Below, in pieces: positions 24,781-33,867 of a DNA stretch of 64,000 bases. Position numbers and translations under genes: made by a program. Position 1 is the first letter of the stretch. Every line of letters begins with the position of its first letter. Origin of the DNA: Streptomyces massasporeus. Lineage in GTDB: Bacteria > Actinomycetota > Actinomycetes > Streptomycetales > Streptomycetaceae. The stretch spans positions 124,001 through 188,000 of the forward strand of contig NZ_BMSE01000011.1 in NCBI RefSeq assembly GCF_014648995.1, given 5' to 3'. A model generated the notes under the pieces. That model searched no databases. It worked only from the letters and a program-made list of their open reading frames with translations, and was not told where the DNA came from.

Positions 24781-25728
24781 CTATCGTCCGAGTTTGTACG
24801 GTGCCGGGCGCGCGTCGGGGCCGAGCCTCGCCATGGCCCGCAGAATGTGTTTGGGCGGGAGTTGCCAGCGCACACGTGCGGGGATGCGGCGCAGCAGGAG
24901 GCCCGCGAGGCGCAGTTGGCGGGTGACGGTGGCGGGAGCGGGGGCCGGTCTGCCGTACAACTCGTGGGCGTACGGCGGCAAGGAGGCGTACGCCAGATGC
25001 GCCACGCGCCGCCACAGCACCTCGCGCGCCGGTACGAGGAGCGGGTGCGTCGGCGGGCGGAGCAGGAAGTCGTCCACCTCGCGTGCCTCGGGTCCGGCGG
25101 CGAGGTCCGGGCGCACCTTCTCGAAGTACTCGGCCATCTCGGCCCGATCGCCCGGTACGACGTCGGGGTCGAGGCCCACGAGCCGTGCGCTCTGCCGGTG
25201 TTCGGCGACGTACCGGTCGGCCTCGGCGCCGGTGAGCCGGAACCCGGACCGGTGTGCCACGTGAAGATACGAGTCGATCTCGGCGCAGTGCACCCACATC
25301 AGCAGGGCGGGTTCGTCGACACCGTAACGCTCGCCCGTGTCCGGATCGGTCGCGGTCAGCATGCGGTGGATCCTGCGGACCCGGGCGCCGGCGCGCTCGG
25401 CGGCGTCGGTGGTGCCGTAGGTCGTCGTTCCGACGAAGCTCGCGGTGCGCATCAGCCGGCCCCAGGCGTCCCGCCGGAAGTCGGAGTTCTGCGTCACCCC
25501 GCGGACCGCACGGGGATGCAGGGCCTGGAGGTAGAGCGCCCGGACGCCCGCTATCCACATCATGGGGTCGCTGTGCAGCTGCCAGGTCACCGATTCCGGA
25601 CCGAACAGCCCCGGATCCGCGTCGGTCACGCGCCTCACCTCCGCCCGGCGGAAACGATGGCACAGCCCGAACAGCAGGTCGAGAGGGCCTTCGTTCGACC
25701 CGCGACCACCCAATCGTTGAGCCTTCAC
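24781..25728 (-). CDS. MpaB-family oxygenase (DUF2236)
   Basis: 315 residues, soluble and largely helical. Family landmarks are WQLHSDPMMWIAGVRALYLQALHPRAVRGVTQNSDFR, TTYGTTDAAERAGARVRRIH, EPALLMWVHCAEIDSYL and PEAREVDDFLL. DUF2236 includes fungal MpaB and is related to the heme-dependent rubber oxygenase Lcp. Histidines in HPRAV and WVHC are candidate heme ligands. It is divergent from a transporter operon, and the iron-box-like palindrome lies 16 bases upstream of its start, which would fit iron control of a heme enzyme. Confidence 0.82.
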   Translation of the reverse strand: MKAQRLGGRGSNEGPLDLLFGLCHRFRRAEVRRVTDADPGLFGPESVTWQLHSDPMMWIAGVRALYLQALHPRAVRGVTQNSDFRRDAWGRLMRTASFVGTTTYGTTDAAERAGARVRRIHRMLTATDPDTGERYGVDEPALLMWVHCAEIDSYLHVAHRSGFRLTGAEADRYVAEHRQSARLVGLDPDVVPGDRAEMAEYFEKVRPDLAAGPEAREVDDFLLRPPTHPLLVPAREVLWRRVAHLAYASLPPYAHELYGRPAPAPATVTRQLRLAGLLLRRIPARVRWQLPPKHILRAMARLGPDARPAPYKLGR

Positions 25729-25743
25729 CTACCCGACTGGCAG

Positions 25744-25762
25744 TTTGGTAAGGCTCCCCTTA
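25744..25762. promoter_or_regulatory. Iron-box-like operator (DmdR1/IdeR type) overlapping a promoter
   Basis: TTTGGTAAGGCTCCCCTTA matches 15 of 19 positions of the remembered actinobacterial iron box TTAGGTTAGGCTCACCTAA. A possible -10 (TATATG, 25761-25766) overlaps its right end, and CTGGCA (25737-25742) is a weak -35. This is a repressor-like placement. It lies between the MpaB-type gene and the binding-protein gene. Confidence 0.6.
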
Positions 25763-25835
25763 TATGCTGGCGTCGCCGATCAAGCCCGAACCGGGCCGCA
25801 GCGGCCAGCCCGACCGCTCCACGACAGGATCCGAC

Positions 25836-27347
25836 ATGCGCACGACCTCCCGCGGCCTCATAGCGGCGCTGGCCCTCACCCCTCTGCTGGCCGGCTGCTT
25901 CGCACCGGGCGACAGCGACGCCGGCGCGGCATCGGGCGGGCGGCTGCGGGTCGCGCTGGCCGTGCCGCCGGTGCGGGCGCTGTCCCCGTACAGCAACGAC
26001 GCCACCGTGCTGAGCAAGCTGTCCGTCGCCGAGGGCCTCACCGCCCTCGACAAGAACGGCACGGCCGAGCCCGCGCTGGCGAAGTCCTGGAAGCAGGACG
26101 GTGCCACCACCTGGACCTTCGAGCTGCGCAAGGCCGAGTTCCAGGACGGCACCGAGCTCACCGCCCAGGCCGTCGTCGACGCGCTCGACCACGCCGGCAC
26201 GGCCAAGCCCAAGCCCCGCGTCCTGAGCGACGTGTCACTGACCGCCAAGGCCGAGGACGCCGACACCGTCACCCTCACCACCACGTCGCCCGACCCGGTG
26301 CTGCCGCTGCGGCTGGCCAGCCCCGCGCTGGCGATCCTGTCGGCGAAGGCGTACGCGAAGGACGGCGCCGTCAGCCCCGTCGGCGCAGGCACCGGTCCGT
26401 TCGAAATCACCCGGCTGAACGGCAAGACCAAAGCCACTCTCGACCGCTTCGACGGCTACTGGGGCGGCAAGGCGAAGGCGCCCGGCATCGACGTCAGCTG
26501 GGTCGCGGACGGGACGGCCCGCGCCAACGCGTTGCGCGGCGGCGAGGCCGACATCGCCGAGTGGATCCCGACCGCCCAGGCGAAACTGCTCGACAAGAAG
26601 ACCCGGCACGAGGTCCCCTCGGTGCGCACCGACAGCCTGATCCTGAACACCGGCAGCGGCCTGTTCACCGACGCCGGCCTGCGCGCCGCCGCCCGCGAGG
26701 CCGTCGACGGTTCCGCGCTGGTCGACTCCGTCTTCGGCGGCTACGCCGACCCCGCACAGGGCCTGTTCGGGCCCGCCGTCCCCTGGGCGGCCGACAAGCG
26801 CGCCGAGGTGACGGGCCGTACCAAGGCCGCGACCGCCGCCGAGGTGAAGACCGGCACCAAGGGCAGGACGCTGCGGCTGGCCACCTACACCAACCGGGCC
26901 GAGCTGCCCGAGGCCGCGGCCGTGCTCCAGCAGCAGCTGGAGAGGGCCGGGTTCACCGTGAAGCAGGACGTGCGCGAGTACACGCAGATGGAGGGCGACC
27001 TCCTCGCCGGGAAGTACGACGCCCTCGTCTTCTCCAGGGTGACGCTCCTCGACACCGGTGACGCGGTCGACTACCTCGCCAGCGACTTCACCAGCGAGGG
27101 CGTCTACAACATCGCCGGGCTGAAGAACGCCTCGGTGGACAAGGCCATCCGGGCCGCCGCCGCGGAGCGGGACACCGGGAGCCGCCAGGAGAAGATCATG
27201 CGGGCGGAGGCGGAGATCCTTCGCACCGACGCCGTGGTGCCGCTGGTCCACGAGCAGGCCGTGCAGGGCGTCGCGGCCGATGTCGAGGGCGTGATCCTCG
27301 ACCCGCGCGAACGGTCCCTCATCGACGTCGACACGCACCTGAAGTAA
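25836..27347 (+). CDS. ABC transporter substrate-binding lipoprotein, family 5
   Basis: 503 residues from an ATG at 25836 (AGGA upstream). The lipoprotein signal is MRTTSRGLIAALALTPLLAGC, with lipidated C21. The family-5 (peptide/nickel/metallophore) fold shows GGRLRVALAVPP, VAEGLTALDKNGTAEPALAKSW, GTGPFEITRLNGKTKATLDRF (split by normal sequence) and a C-terminal closure domain. The preceding iron-box-like site suggests the ligand is a metal-chelate or siderophore-like compound rather than an oligopeptide. That is inference. It is the first gene of a two-gene operon. Confidence 0.85.
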   Translation: MRTTSRGLIAALALTPLLAGCFAPGDSDAGAASGGRLRVALAVPPVRALSPYSNDATVLSKLSVAEGLTALDKNGTAEPALAKSWKQDGATTWTFELRKAEFQDGTELTAQAVVDALDHAGTAKPKPRVLSDVSLTAKAEDADTVTLTTTSPDPVLPLRLASPALAILSAKAYAKDGAVSPVGAGTGPFEITRLNGKTKATLDRFDGYWGGKAKAPGIDVSWVADGTARANALRGGEADIAEWIPTAQAKLLDKKTRHEVPSVRTDSLILNTGSGLFTDAGLRAAAREAVDGSALVDSVFGGYADPAQGLFGPAVPWAADKRAEVTGRTKAATAAEVKTGTKGRTLRLATYTNRAELPEAAAVLQQQLERAGFTVKQDVREYTQMEGDLLAGKYDALVFSRVTLLDTGDAVDYLASDFTSEGVYNIAGLKNASVDKAIRAAAAERDTGSRQEKIMRAEAEILRTDAVVPLVHEQAVQGVAADVEGVILDPRERSLIDVDTHLK

Positions 27348-27352
27348 CGCGC

Positions 27353-29110
27353 ATGAGCCTCGCGCACGCCCCCGCCGCCGCCCGCCCGTCCCTCTGGCCG
27401 GCGGCGGCCGGCCGGGTGCTCGCCGGAGTCGCGCTGCTCGGGGCGGTGGCCCTGCTGCCGTGGCTGTCCGGCGCGGACCCGGCCCGCACGGTGCTGCGCG
27501 CCCGCTCCGCCGACCAGAACCCGACGCCGTCGGAACTGGCCGCCGTGCGCGGGCAGCTGGGCCTGGACGAGGGCCCGCTGGTCCACCTCGCGCACTGGCT
27601 GGGCGGCTTGCCGGGCGGGGACGCGGGCGTCTCGTGGGTCTCCGGCGCACCGGTCATGCCGCAGGTGGGGACAGCCCTGTCGGTCTCCCTGACGCTGATG
27701 TTGGGCGCGTTCGGGGTCACCGTGCTCGTCGCCGGACTGGTCTGTGCCCGTACCGTCTTCCTCGGTTCCCGGCGCCGGCTGAGGCAGGACCGGGCGGGCA
27801 CCACGGCCGCCGTTCTCGCGTCGCTGCCGAAGTTCCTGCTCGCCTCCGTGCTGGCCACCGTGTGCGGGGTGGGGTGGGGGTGGTTCCCGTCCAGCGGGTG
27901 GGAGGGGCCTCAGTCGATGGTGCTGCCCTCGCTCGCGCTCGGCATCCCCTCGGGCGCGATGCTCGGCGGCATGCTCGGCCAGGCGCTGCCCGCCGCCTTC
28001 CACGAACCCTGGGCTCGCACGGCCTACGCCATCGGGCTCCCGCCCGGTCACATAGCCCGCGACGGGCTGCGCCGCACCCTGCCCGGCATACTGCCGCAAC
28101 TGCTGCCGACCGTCGTGGCCCTGGTCGGCGGTGCGGTCTCCGTGGAGAAGATCTTCAACATCCCCGGGCTCGGCCGGCTCGCGCTGGAAGCCGCCGTCGC
28201 GCAGGACCTCCCGGTGCTGCAGACGGCGACCCTGGCCCTGGTCCTGCTGGGCGTCGCCGCGGGCATGCTGATCCGCGCCCTGCGTCACGCCCTCCTGGGC
28301 AGGCCGCTGCGCGACGGCGCCCTGCCTGCCCTGCACCGGCCCCCGCTCACGGTGCCGCGTTCCCTGCGCTGGGTCACCACGGCCTGTGCGCTGCTCCTGC
28401 TCGCCCTGGTGACTGCGGGTCTCCTGCGCGACCCGCTCCAGGTCGACACGGCGGCACGGCTGCTGTCTCCGTCCCTCGAACACCCTCTGGGGACGGACGC
28501 CCTGGGCCGGGACCTCCTGGCCCGGCTGGGCCACGGGGCGCTGCGCACCGCGGGGGTCGCCCTCGCCGTGACGGCGGTCAGCGCCGCCATCGGACTGCTG
28601 CTGGGCATGACACCGCGGGCGAGCGCGGGCCCCACGGAGGTCGCGTCGACCCTCCCCGCCGTCCTCGCGGGCCTGCTGATCGCGGGCGTGACCGGGCCCT
28701 CGGTCTGGGGCGCGGCGTGCGCGGTCTGCGTGGTCGGCTGGAGCCCGTACGCCGCCCAGACCGCCGCCCTGCTGGAGCAGGAACGCGCGAGCGGGCACAT
28801 CGCCGCGTCCGTAGCGCTCGGGGCGGGGCGGCTGCACCTGCTGCGCCGGCATCTGCTCCCGGCGGTGGTCCCGGCTCTCCTGCGCAACGCCCTGCTCCGG
28901 CTGCCCACGACCGTCCTGGTGCTCGCCTCCCTCGGCTTCCTGGGCCTGGGCGAACAGCCGCCCACCCCCGAGTGGGGCCGCCTCCTGTCGGAGAACCAGC
29001 CCTACGCGGAACTGGCCCCCTGGACCGTCCTCGGCCCGGCCGCCGCGCTGGTGGTGCTGTCCGTGCTGGCGGTGACGGGCAGCGTCCTGGGGCGGCGCAA
29101 CGGCGCATAG
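27353..29110 (+). CDS. Fused DppB-DppC-type ABC permease
   Basis: 585 residues, starting five bases after the binding-protein stop. Two complete permease modules are joined. The first carries the EAA loop YAIGLPPGHIARDGLRRTLP (about 225) and the second VALGAGRLHLLRRHLLPAVV (about 490). Roughly twelve membrane helices are expected. Usual systems encode these halves separately and add one or two ATPases. No ATPase follows here: a strong terminator begins directly after the stop. The transporter must borrow an ATPase encoded elsewhere. Confidence 0.87.
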   Translation: MSLAHAPAAARPSLWPAAAGRVLAGVALLGAVALLPWLSGADPARTVLRARSADQNPTPSELAAVRGQLGLDEGPLVHLAHWLGGLPGGDAGVSWVSGAPVMPQVGTALSVSLTLMLGAFGVTVLVAGLVCARTVFLGSRRRLRQDRAGTTAAVLASLPKFLLASVLATVCGVGWGWFPSSGWEGPQSMVLPSLALGIPSGAMLGGMLGQALPAAFHEPWARTAYAIGLPPGHIARDGLRRTLPGILPQLLPTVVALVGGAVSVEKIFNIPGLGRLALEAAVAQDLPVLQTATLALVLLGVAAGMLIRALRHALLGRPLRDGALPALHRPPLTVPRSLRWVTTACALLLLALVTAGLLRDPLQVDTAARLLSPSLEHPLGTDALGRDLLARLGHGALRTAGVALAVTAVSAAIGLLLGMTPRASAGPTEVASTLPAVLAGLLIAGVTGPSVWGAACAVCVVGWSPYAAQTAALLEQERASGHIAASVALGAGRLHLLRRHLLPAVVPALLRNALLRLPTTVLVLASLGFLGLGEQPPTPEWGRLLSENQPYAELAPWTVLGPAAALVVLSVLAVTGSVLGRRNGA

Positions 29111-29150
29111 CAGGTGCCCGGCCGGTGATGACCACCCGGCCGGGCACCTG
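29111..29150. terminator. Strong bidirectional hairpin terminator
   Basis: Arms CAGGTGCCCGGCCGG (29111-29125) and CCGGCCGGGCACCTG (29136-29150) are perfectly complementary over 15 bp, with a ten-base loop. The hairpin starts at the base after the permease stop and ends 11 bases before the stop of the convergent dehydrogenase. Confidence 0.85.
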
Positions 29151-29161
29151 CTGTTCGCGTT

Positions 29162-30142
29162 TCAGGCGGGGTTCGTGCCGCTCACGTATCCGCGCCGCTT
29201 GTCCACGACGTTGCGCAGGGGGCGGCCCTCTATGCGCCGGGTGAGGTTGTCGAGGAACACCTCGACGAGCGCCTCCCGTTCACTGGTGGTCTCGCCCGCC
29301 GTGTGCGGGGAAATCATCACGCCCGGCATGTCCCACAGGGGTGACCGGGCCGGCAACGGCTCCTGGGCGAACACGTCCAGGGCGGCGCCGCCCAGCCGTC
29401 CGGCGGCGAGGTGGTCGATGAGCGCCTCCTCGTCGATGAGTCCGCCCCGGCCCACGTTGATCAGCCGCGCCCCCGGCTTCATCGCGGCCAGCACGGGCGC
29501 GTCGACCATGCCCCGGGTGTCGTCGGTGAGGGGCGCGGCCAGGACGACGTAGTCCGCCTGCGCGAGAGCGGTGCGCAGGGTGGCGGAGTCGTGGACCGTG
29601 CCGAAATCGGGGTCGCCGGGGCGGGCCGTGCGGCCGGCGCCGCAGACCCGCATGCCCACGGCGCGCAGCAGCCGGGCGACGGCCCGGCCGATCGGCCCCG
29701 TGCCCCAGACCAGCACGGTGCGTCCGGTGATGCCGTCGCTGGGGCGCGGACGCCACTCGCGGCGCCGCTGGTGCTCCCAGGTGCCGGGGAAGTCCTTGGC
29801 GAGGGCGAGGATCAGGCCCAGGACGTACTCGGCGGTCGGCTGGTCGTAGACGCCGCGCGCGTTGGTGAGCGTGACACCGGGATCCTCGACCAGCGCGGGG
29901 AAGAGGAAGGAGTCGACGCCCGCGGAGGAGGCGTGGACCCAGCGGGGTGCCTTCTCGGGGTTGTCGGGCCAGGCTTCGCGGACGGCCGGGGTGATGGTCA
30001 CCCAGGCCAGGAGGGCGTCGGCGCCGGGGAGGAGGTAGGGAAGCTCCTCCTCGGTGGCGTAGACGGTGTCCGCGAGCCGTTCGATGAGCCCGGTGGCGGG
30101 GGGCCGGTTGCCCCGGTACAGCACGACGAGGCGGTCGGGCAT
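29162..30142 (-). CDS. D-isomer-specific 2-hydroxyacid dehydrogenase
   Basis: 326 residues. The NAD fold is VLVWGTGPIGRAVARLLRAVG. Catalytic segments are INVGRGGLIDEEALIDHL (arginine), ALDVFAQEPLPARSPLW (glutamate) and MISPHTAGETTSERE (histidine). It reduces a 2-keto acid or oxidises a D-2-hydroxy acid. It is last in the same-strand run beginning at 39002, one base after the aldehyde dehydrogenase, so it probably finishes the catabolic route encoded upstream. The exact acid is unknown. Confidence 0.87.
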   Translation of the reverse strand: MPDRLVVLYRGNRPPATGLIERLADTVYATEEELPYLLPGADALLAWVTITPAVREAWPDNPEKAPRWVHASSAGVDSFLFPALVEDPGVTLTNARGVYDQPTAEYVLGLILALAKDFPGTWEHQRRREWRPRPSDGITGRTVLVWGTGPIGRAVARLLRAVGMRVCGAGRTARPGDPDFGTVHDSATLRTALAQADYVVLAAPLTDDTRGMVDAPVLAAMKPGARLINVGRGGLIDEEALIDHLAAGRLGGAALDVFAQEPLPARSPLWDMPGVMISPHTAGETTSEREALVEVFLDNLTRRIEGRPLRNVVDKRRGYVSGTNPA

Positions 30143-30143
30143 G

Positions 30144-31595
30144 TCAGGCTCCGGTGGGGATGGCGATGTACTTGTATTCGAGGAACTCGTTGATGCCGAC
30201 GGTGCCGCCTTCGCGGCCGAGGCCGGATTGCTTGATGCCGCCGAAGGGGGCGGCGGGGTTGGAGACGAGGCCGGTGTTGAGGCCGATCATGCCGCTTTCG
30301 AGGCGTTCGGCGACGCGTAGGGCGCGGCCGAGGTTCTGGGTGAACAGGTAGGCGGCGAGGCCGAATTCGGTGTCGTTGGCGACGGTGACGGCCTCGTCCT
30401 CGGTGTCGAAGGTGCGGATGGCCGCGACCGGGCCGAAGATCTCCGTGTCGATGATCTGCGACTCGGGGGGGATGCCGGTGAGGACGGTGGGCGGGTAGAA
30501 GCAGCCGGGGCCTTCGGGCAGTTCGCCGCCGGTCAGGATCGTGGCGCCGCGCTTGACGGCGTCCTGGACCAGGTCGTGGGCCTTGCTGCGGCCGGTGACG
30601 TCGATGAGGGGGCCGACGTCGGTGCCGGGTTCGGTGCCGGGGCCGACGGTGAGGGCGGCCATGCGGGCGGCGAGGCGCTGGGCGAACTCGTCGGCGAGGG
30701 AGCTGTGGACGTAGATGCGGTTGGCGGCGCAGCAGGACTCGCCCATGTTGCGCATCTTGGCGACCATGGTGCCTTCGACGGCCACGTCGAGGTCGGCGTC
30801 GTCGAAGACGATGAGGGGGGCGTTGCCGCCCAGTTCCATGCTGGTGCGGATGACGGTGTCGGCGCATTGGGCGAGGAGGATGCGGCCGACGCCGGTGGAG
30901 CCGGTGAAGGAGAGTTTGCGGATCCGGCCGCCGCGCAGGAGGGGTTCGACGACGCCGGGGGCGTCGGTGGTGGTGATGATGTTCAGGACGCCGTCGGGCA
31001 GTCCGGCTTCCTTCAGGATCGCGGCGAGGGCGAGGCTGGTCAGGGGGGTCTGGGGGGCGGGTTTGAGGACGATGGTGCAGCCCGCGGCGATGGCCGGGCC
31101 GATCTTGCGGGTGCCCATCGCCAGGGGGAAGTTCCACGGCGTGATCAGCAGGCAGGGGCCGACCGGCTGACGGGTGACCAGCAGGCGGTTCCGGCCGTCC
31201 GGCGCGGTCATCAGGCCGCCGTCGACACGGACGGCTTCCTCGGAGAACCAGCGGAAGAACTCGGCGCCGTAGGCGACCTCGGCGCGGGCTTCGGCCAGGG
31301 GCTTGCCCATTTCCAGGGTCATCAGCAGCGCGAGGTCCTCGGTGCGCGCGATGATGATGTCGTAGGCGCGGCGCAGGATCTCGCTGCGCACGCGGGGCGC
31401 GGTGGTGGCCCAGGCGGCCTGCGCGGCGACCGCGGCGTCGACGGCGCGCTGTCCGTCGGCCGGGGAGGCGTCGGCGACCCGGCACAACTCCTCACCGGTG
31501 GCCGGGTTGTCGACGGACAGAGTGCGGCCGGACTCGGCGCTGCGCCAACCACCGCCGATGAACAACTGCTTGGGAACATCACGGACGACAGTCAT
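30144..31595 (-). CDS. NAD(P)-dependent succinate-semialdehyde-type aldehyde dehydrogenase
   Basis: 483 residues, with AAGGAG upstream of the ATG. Motifs are PWNFPLAMGTRKIGPAIAAG, FTGSTGVGRIL, the general base E254 in MELGGNAPLIVFDDADLD, and the catalytic C288 in NMGESCCAANR. It is closest to the GabD/succinic-semialdehyde or glutarate-semialdehyde group. With an amine-oxidising FAD enzyme and a spermidine/putrescine-type transporter in the same run, it probably oxidises the aldehyde formed from an imported amine. Confidence 0.87.
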   Translation of the reverse strand: MTVVRDVPKQLFIGGGWRSAESGRTLSVDNPATGEELCRVADASPADGQRAVDAAVAAQAAWATTAPRVRSEILRRAYDIIIARTEDLALLMTLEMGKPLAEARAEVAYGAEFFRWFSEEAVRVDGGLMTAPDGRNRLLVTRQPVGPCLLITPWNFPLAMGTRKIGPAIAAGCTIVLKPAPQTPLTSLALAAILKEAGLPDGVLNIITTTDAPGVVEPLLRGGRIRKLSFTGSTGVGRILLAQCADTVIRTSMELGGNAPLIVFDDADLDVAVEGTMVAKMRNMGESCCAANRIYVHSSLADEFAQRLAARMAALTVGPGTEPGTDVGPLIDVTGRSKAHDLVQDAVKRGATILTGGELPEGPGCFYPPTVLTGIPPESQIIDTEIFGPVAAIRTFDTEDEAVTVANDTEFGLAAYLFTQNLGRALRVAERLESGMIGLNTGLVSNPAAPFGGIKQSGLGREGGTVGINEFLEYKYIAIPTGA

Positions 31596-31637
31596 CGTGG
31601 GTATCTCCTTGTGAGCGTAAGAGGTGCTGCCGACCGG

Positions 31638-32918
31638 TCAGCGGATGCGGTCCAGCGTCTTGTAGTAGGCGCCGGCGAAGGGCAGGAACCAGGCGGTGCC
31701 GTTGTAGAGGGGGATGCGGGGCGGGGCGATGTCGCGAACGGGGCTGGCCTCGGGGTGGCCGTCCATCACCTCGGCCATGACCTGCCCCATGTGCGTGGCC
31801 ATCTGCACGCCGTGGCCCGCGTATCCCATGGAGTAGTAGACGCCGTCCTCGGTCTGCCCGGCGTGCACGATGCGGTCCATGGCGAAGCCGACGGAACCGC
31901 CCCACACGTATTCGATCTTCGTCCGGGAGAGTTGAGGGAAGATCTCGCACATCTCACGGAACAGGACGGCTCCGCTCTTCTTGTCCGAGGTGGGGTCGGA
32001 GGGCGCGAAGCGGGCCCGCCCGCCGAACAGCAGCCGGTTGTCCGGGGTGAGCCGGAAGTAGTGGCAGAGGTTGTTGGAGTCGACGATGAGGCGGGCCTTC
32101 GGGATGACGTCCCGGGCGAGTTCCTCGCCGAGCGGCTCGGTCACGATGATGAAGCTGCCCAGGCAGACCTGCTGGCGGCGCAGCCAGGGGAAGTTCTTGT
32201 CCGTGTAGGCGTCGGTGGCCATCATGACCTGCCCGGCGCGGATCACACCGCGCTCGGTGCTGACCTCGTAACGGCCGGTTGCGGTACGCCGCACACCGAT
32301 GGCCGCGTTGCGCTCGTGGATCTGGACACCCGCGCGCTCACACGCCTCCGCCATGCCGCGCACGAAGCGGCCGACGTGCAGTGCGGCGCTGAGCGGATCG
32401 AGGAGGCCGCCGTGGTAGGCGTCGGAGCCGATCTCGGAGCGCAGCTCGGACTTGCCGACCAGGATGGTCTCGTGTCCGAAGTGGCGTGCCAGGTCGCGCT
32501 GTTGGGTCTTCTTGCTCTCGAAGTGGGCGGGGCGGGACGCGACACCGAGGCGTCCGACGCGACGGAACTGGCAGTCGATGGACTCCTCTGTCACGAGCCG
32601 CTCGACGGTGTCCACGGCCTCGCCGTAGGAGTTGTAGATCTCACGGGCCCGGTCGAGGCCGTACCGGCGGATGGCCTGGTTCACACCGATGGTGAAGCCC
32701 AGGTTGGCCATGCCTCCGTTGCGTGCCGAGGCACCGGAGCCGACCTGGCTCTTCTCGACGAGGGTGACGCGGGCGCCCTTGCGCGCGGAGTGCAGGGCGG
32801 TGGACAGGCCCGTGAGGCCGGCGCCGATGACCACGAGGTCGGTGTCTTCCGGAAGGGGCTTGCCGGAGCGGTCGGGGAACGGCCCGGCGGTGTCCATCCA
32901 GAACGGGATCGTCTTCAT
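31638..32918 (-). CDS. FAD-dependent amine oxidase (DAO family, PuuB-like)
   Basis: 426 residues. The Rossmann FAD motif is TDLVVIGAGLTGLSTALHSARKGARVTLVE, followed by GSGASARNGGMANLGF. The C-terminus has GGRARFAPSDPTS, WGGSVGFAMDRIVHAG and YSMGYAGHGVQMATHMG, as in gamma-glutamylputrescine oxidase PuuB and related amine oxidases. It probably oxidises a secondary or primary amine to an aldehyde. It sits between the transporter genes and the aldehyde dehydrogenase, 42 bases before the latter. Confidence 0.85.
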   Translation of the reverse strand: MKTIPFWMDTAGPFPDRSGKPLPEDTDLVVIGAGLTGLSTALHSARKGARVTLVEKSQVGSGASARNGGMANLGFTIGVNQAIRRYGLDRAREIYNSYGEAVDTVERLVTEESIDCQFRRVGRLGVASRPAHFESKKTQQRDLARHFGHETILVGKSELRSEIGSDAYHGGLLDPLSAALHVGRFVRGMAEACERAGVQIHERNAAIGVRRTATGRYEVSTERGVIRAGQVMMATDAYTDKNFPWLRRQQVCLGSFIIVTEPLGEELARDVIPKARLIVDSNNLCHYFRLTPDNRLLFGGRARFAPSDPTSDKKSGAVLFREMCEIFPQLSRTKIEYVWGGSVGFAMDRIVHAGQTEDGVYYSMGYAGHGVQMATHMGQVMAEVMDGHPEASPVRDIAPPRIPLYNGTAWFLPFAGAYYKTLDRIR

Positions 32919-32957
32919 GTGGGGTCTCCTGCGGGAGGTGGTTCAGGGGGCACCGTG

Positions 32958-32981
32958 GCCGGGCGCACGGGGCTGCCCGGC
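32958..32981. other. Intra-operon hairpin
   Basis: Arms GCCGGGC (32958-32964) and GCCCGGC (32975-32981) flank a ten-base loop. It occupies the 109-base gap between the transporter genes and the catabolic genes, where it could tune expression of the two parts. Confidence 0.4.
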
Positions 32982-33027
32982 TGACGGCGCGGTCGGCGGG
33001 TGGCACGGTCCGTTCCGGGCGGAAAGG

Positions 33028-33867
33028 TCAGGTGAGGGGTTCGACGGGGAGGGCACTCCGGCCGGTGCGGTGGCCGCCGAGTTTGCGGACGAGGGCGACC
33101 AGGGCGAGGGCGAGGATGGCGAGCGCGATGAGGACGGCGCTGACGGCGGTGACGGTCGGGTCGACGTCGAACTGGAGGGCGTTGAAGACCAGGACCGGCA
33201 GGGTGCGGGTGTCGGGGGTGGAGAGGAACTGGGCGATGAAGAATTCGTCGAAGCTGGTGATGAAGGAGAACACCGCTGCGGCGATCAGGCCGGGGGTGGC
33301 CAGGGGGAAGGTGATGCGGCGGGCGATGGTCATGCGGCCGGCGCCCATGCTGGCGGCGGCGTCTTCGAGGCGTTCGTCGATGCCTTTGAGGGTGGAGATC
33401 ATGATGAGGATCGCGATCGGGGCGGCGAGCACGGTGTGTCCCAGGGCGATCGCGAGGGGGCTGCCGAGCATGCCGGCGGGTTCGAAGAACAGGAACAGCC
33501 CCAGTGCGATGACGACTTGGGGGATGAGCATCGGGGCCAGGACCAGGCCGTAGACGGCCGCGTGCAGGGGCAGCCGGCCGCGGGCCAGGGCGGTGGCCGC
33601 GGTCACGCCCAGGATCAGGGAGAACACCGTGGTCAGGGCGGCGACCAGGCTGGACAGGGCGATGGAGGTGGCCCAATTCCCGCCGGGTGCGGCCATCTGC
33701 TCGTACCAGCGGGTGCTGTACTCCTTGGGCGGGAAGGTGCCGATGCCGTCGGCGCCGAAGGAGGTGACCAGGATGATGACGATGGGCATCGCCAGGAACA
33801 GCAGGATCGCACTGGCGCTCAGGGCCCGGCCGACATGACCGGCCCGGGTGGGAGGCAGTTCCATCAT
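33028..33867 (-). CDS. ABC permease, PotC-like
   Basis: 279 residues. The ATG at 33867 overlaps the stop of the other permease (ATGA). About six membrane helices are expected. The coupling loop reads EDAAASMGAGRMTIARRITFPLATPGLIA, the EAA motif for contact with the ATPase. SFITSFDEFFIAQFLS is typical of PotC-type subunits. It is the inner-membrane part of an importer with the neighbouring PotB-, PotA- and PotD-like proteins. Confidence 0.88.
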   Translation of the reverse strand: MMELPPTRAGHVGRALSASAILLFLAMPIVIILVTSFGADGIGTFPPKEYSTRWYEQMAAPGGNWATSIALSSLVAALTTVFSLILGVTAATALARGRLPLHAAVYGLVLAPMLIPQVVIALGLFLFFEPAGMLGSPLAIALGHTVLAAPIAILIMISTLKGIDERLEDAAASMGAGRMTIARRITFPLATPGLIAAAVFSFITSFDEFFIAQFLSTPDTRTLPVLVFNALQFDVDPTVTAVSAVLIALAILALALVALVRKLGGHRTGRSALPVEPLT

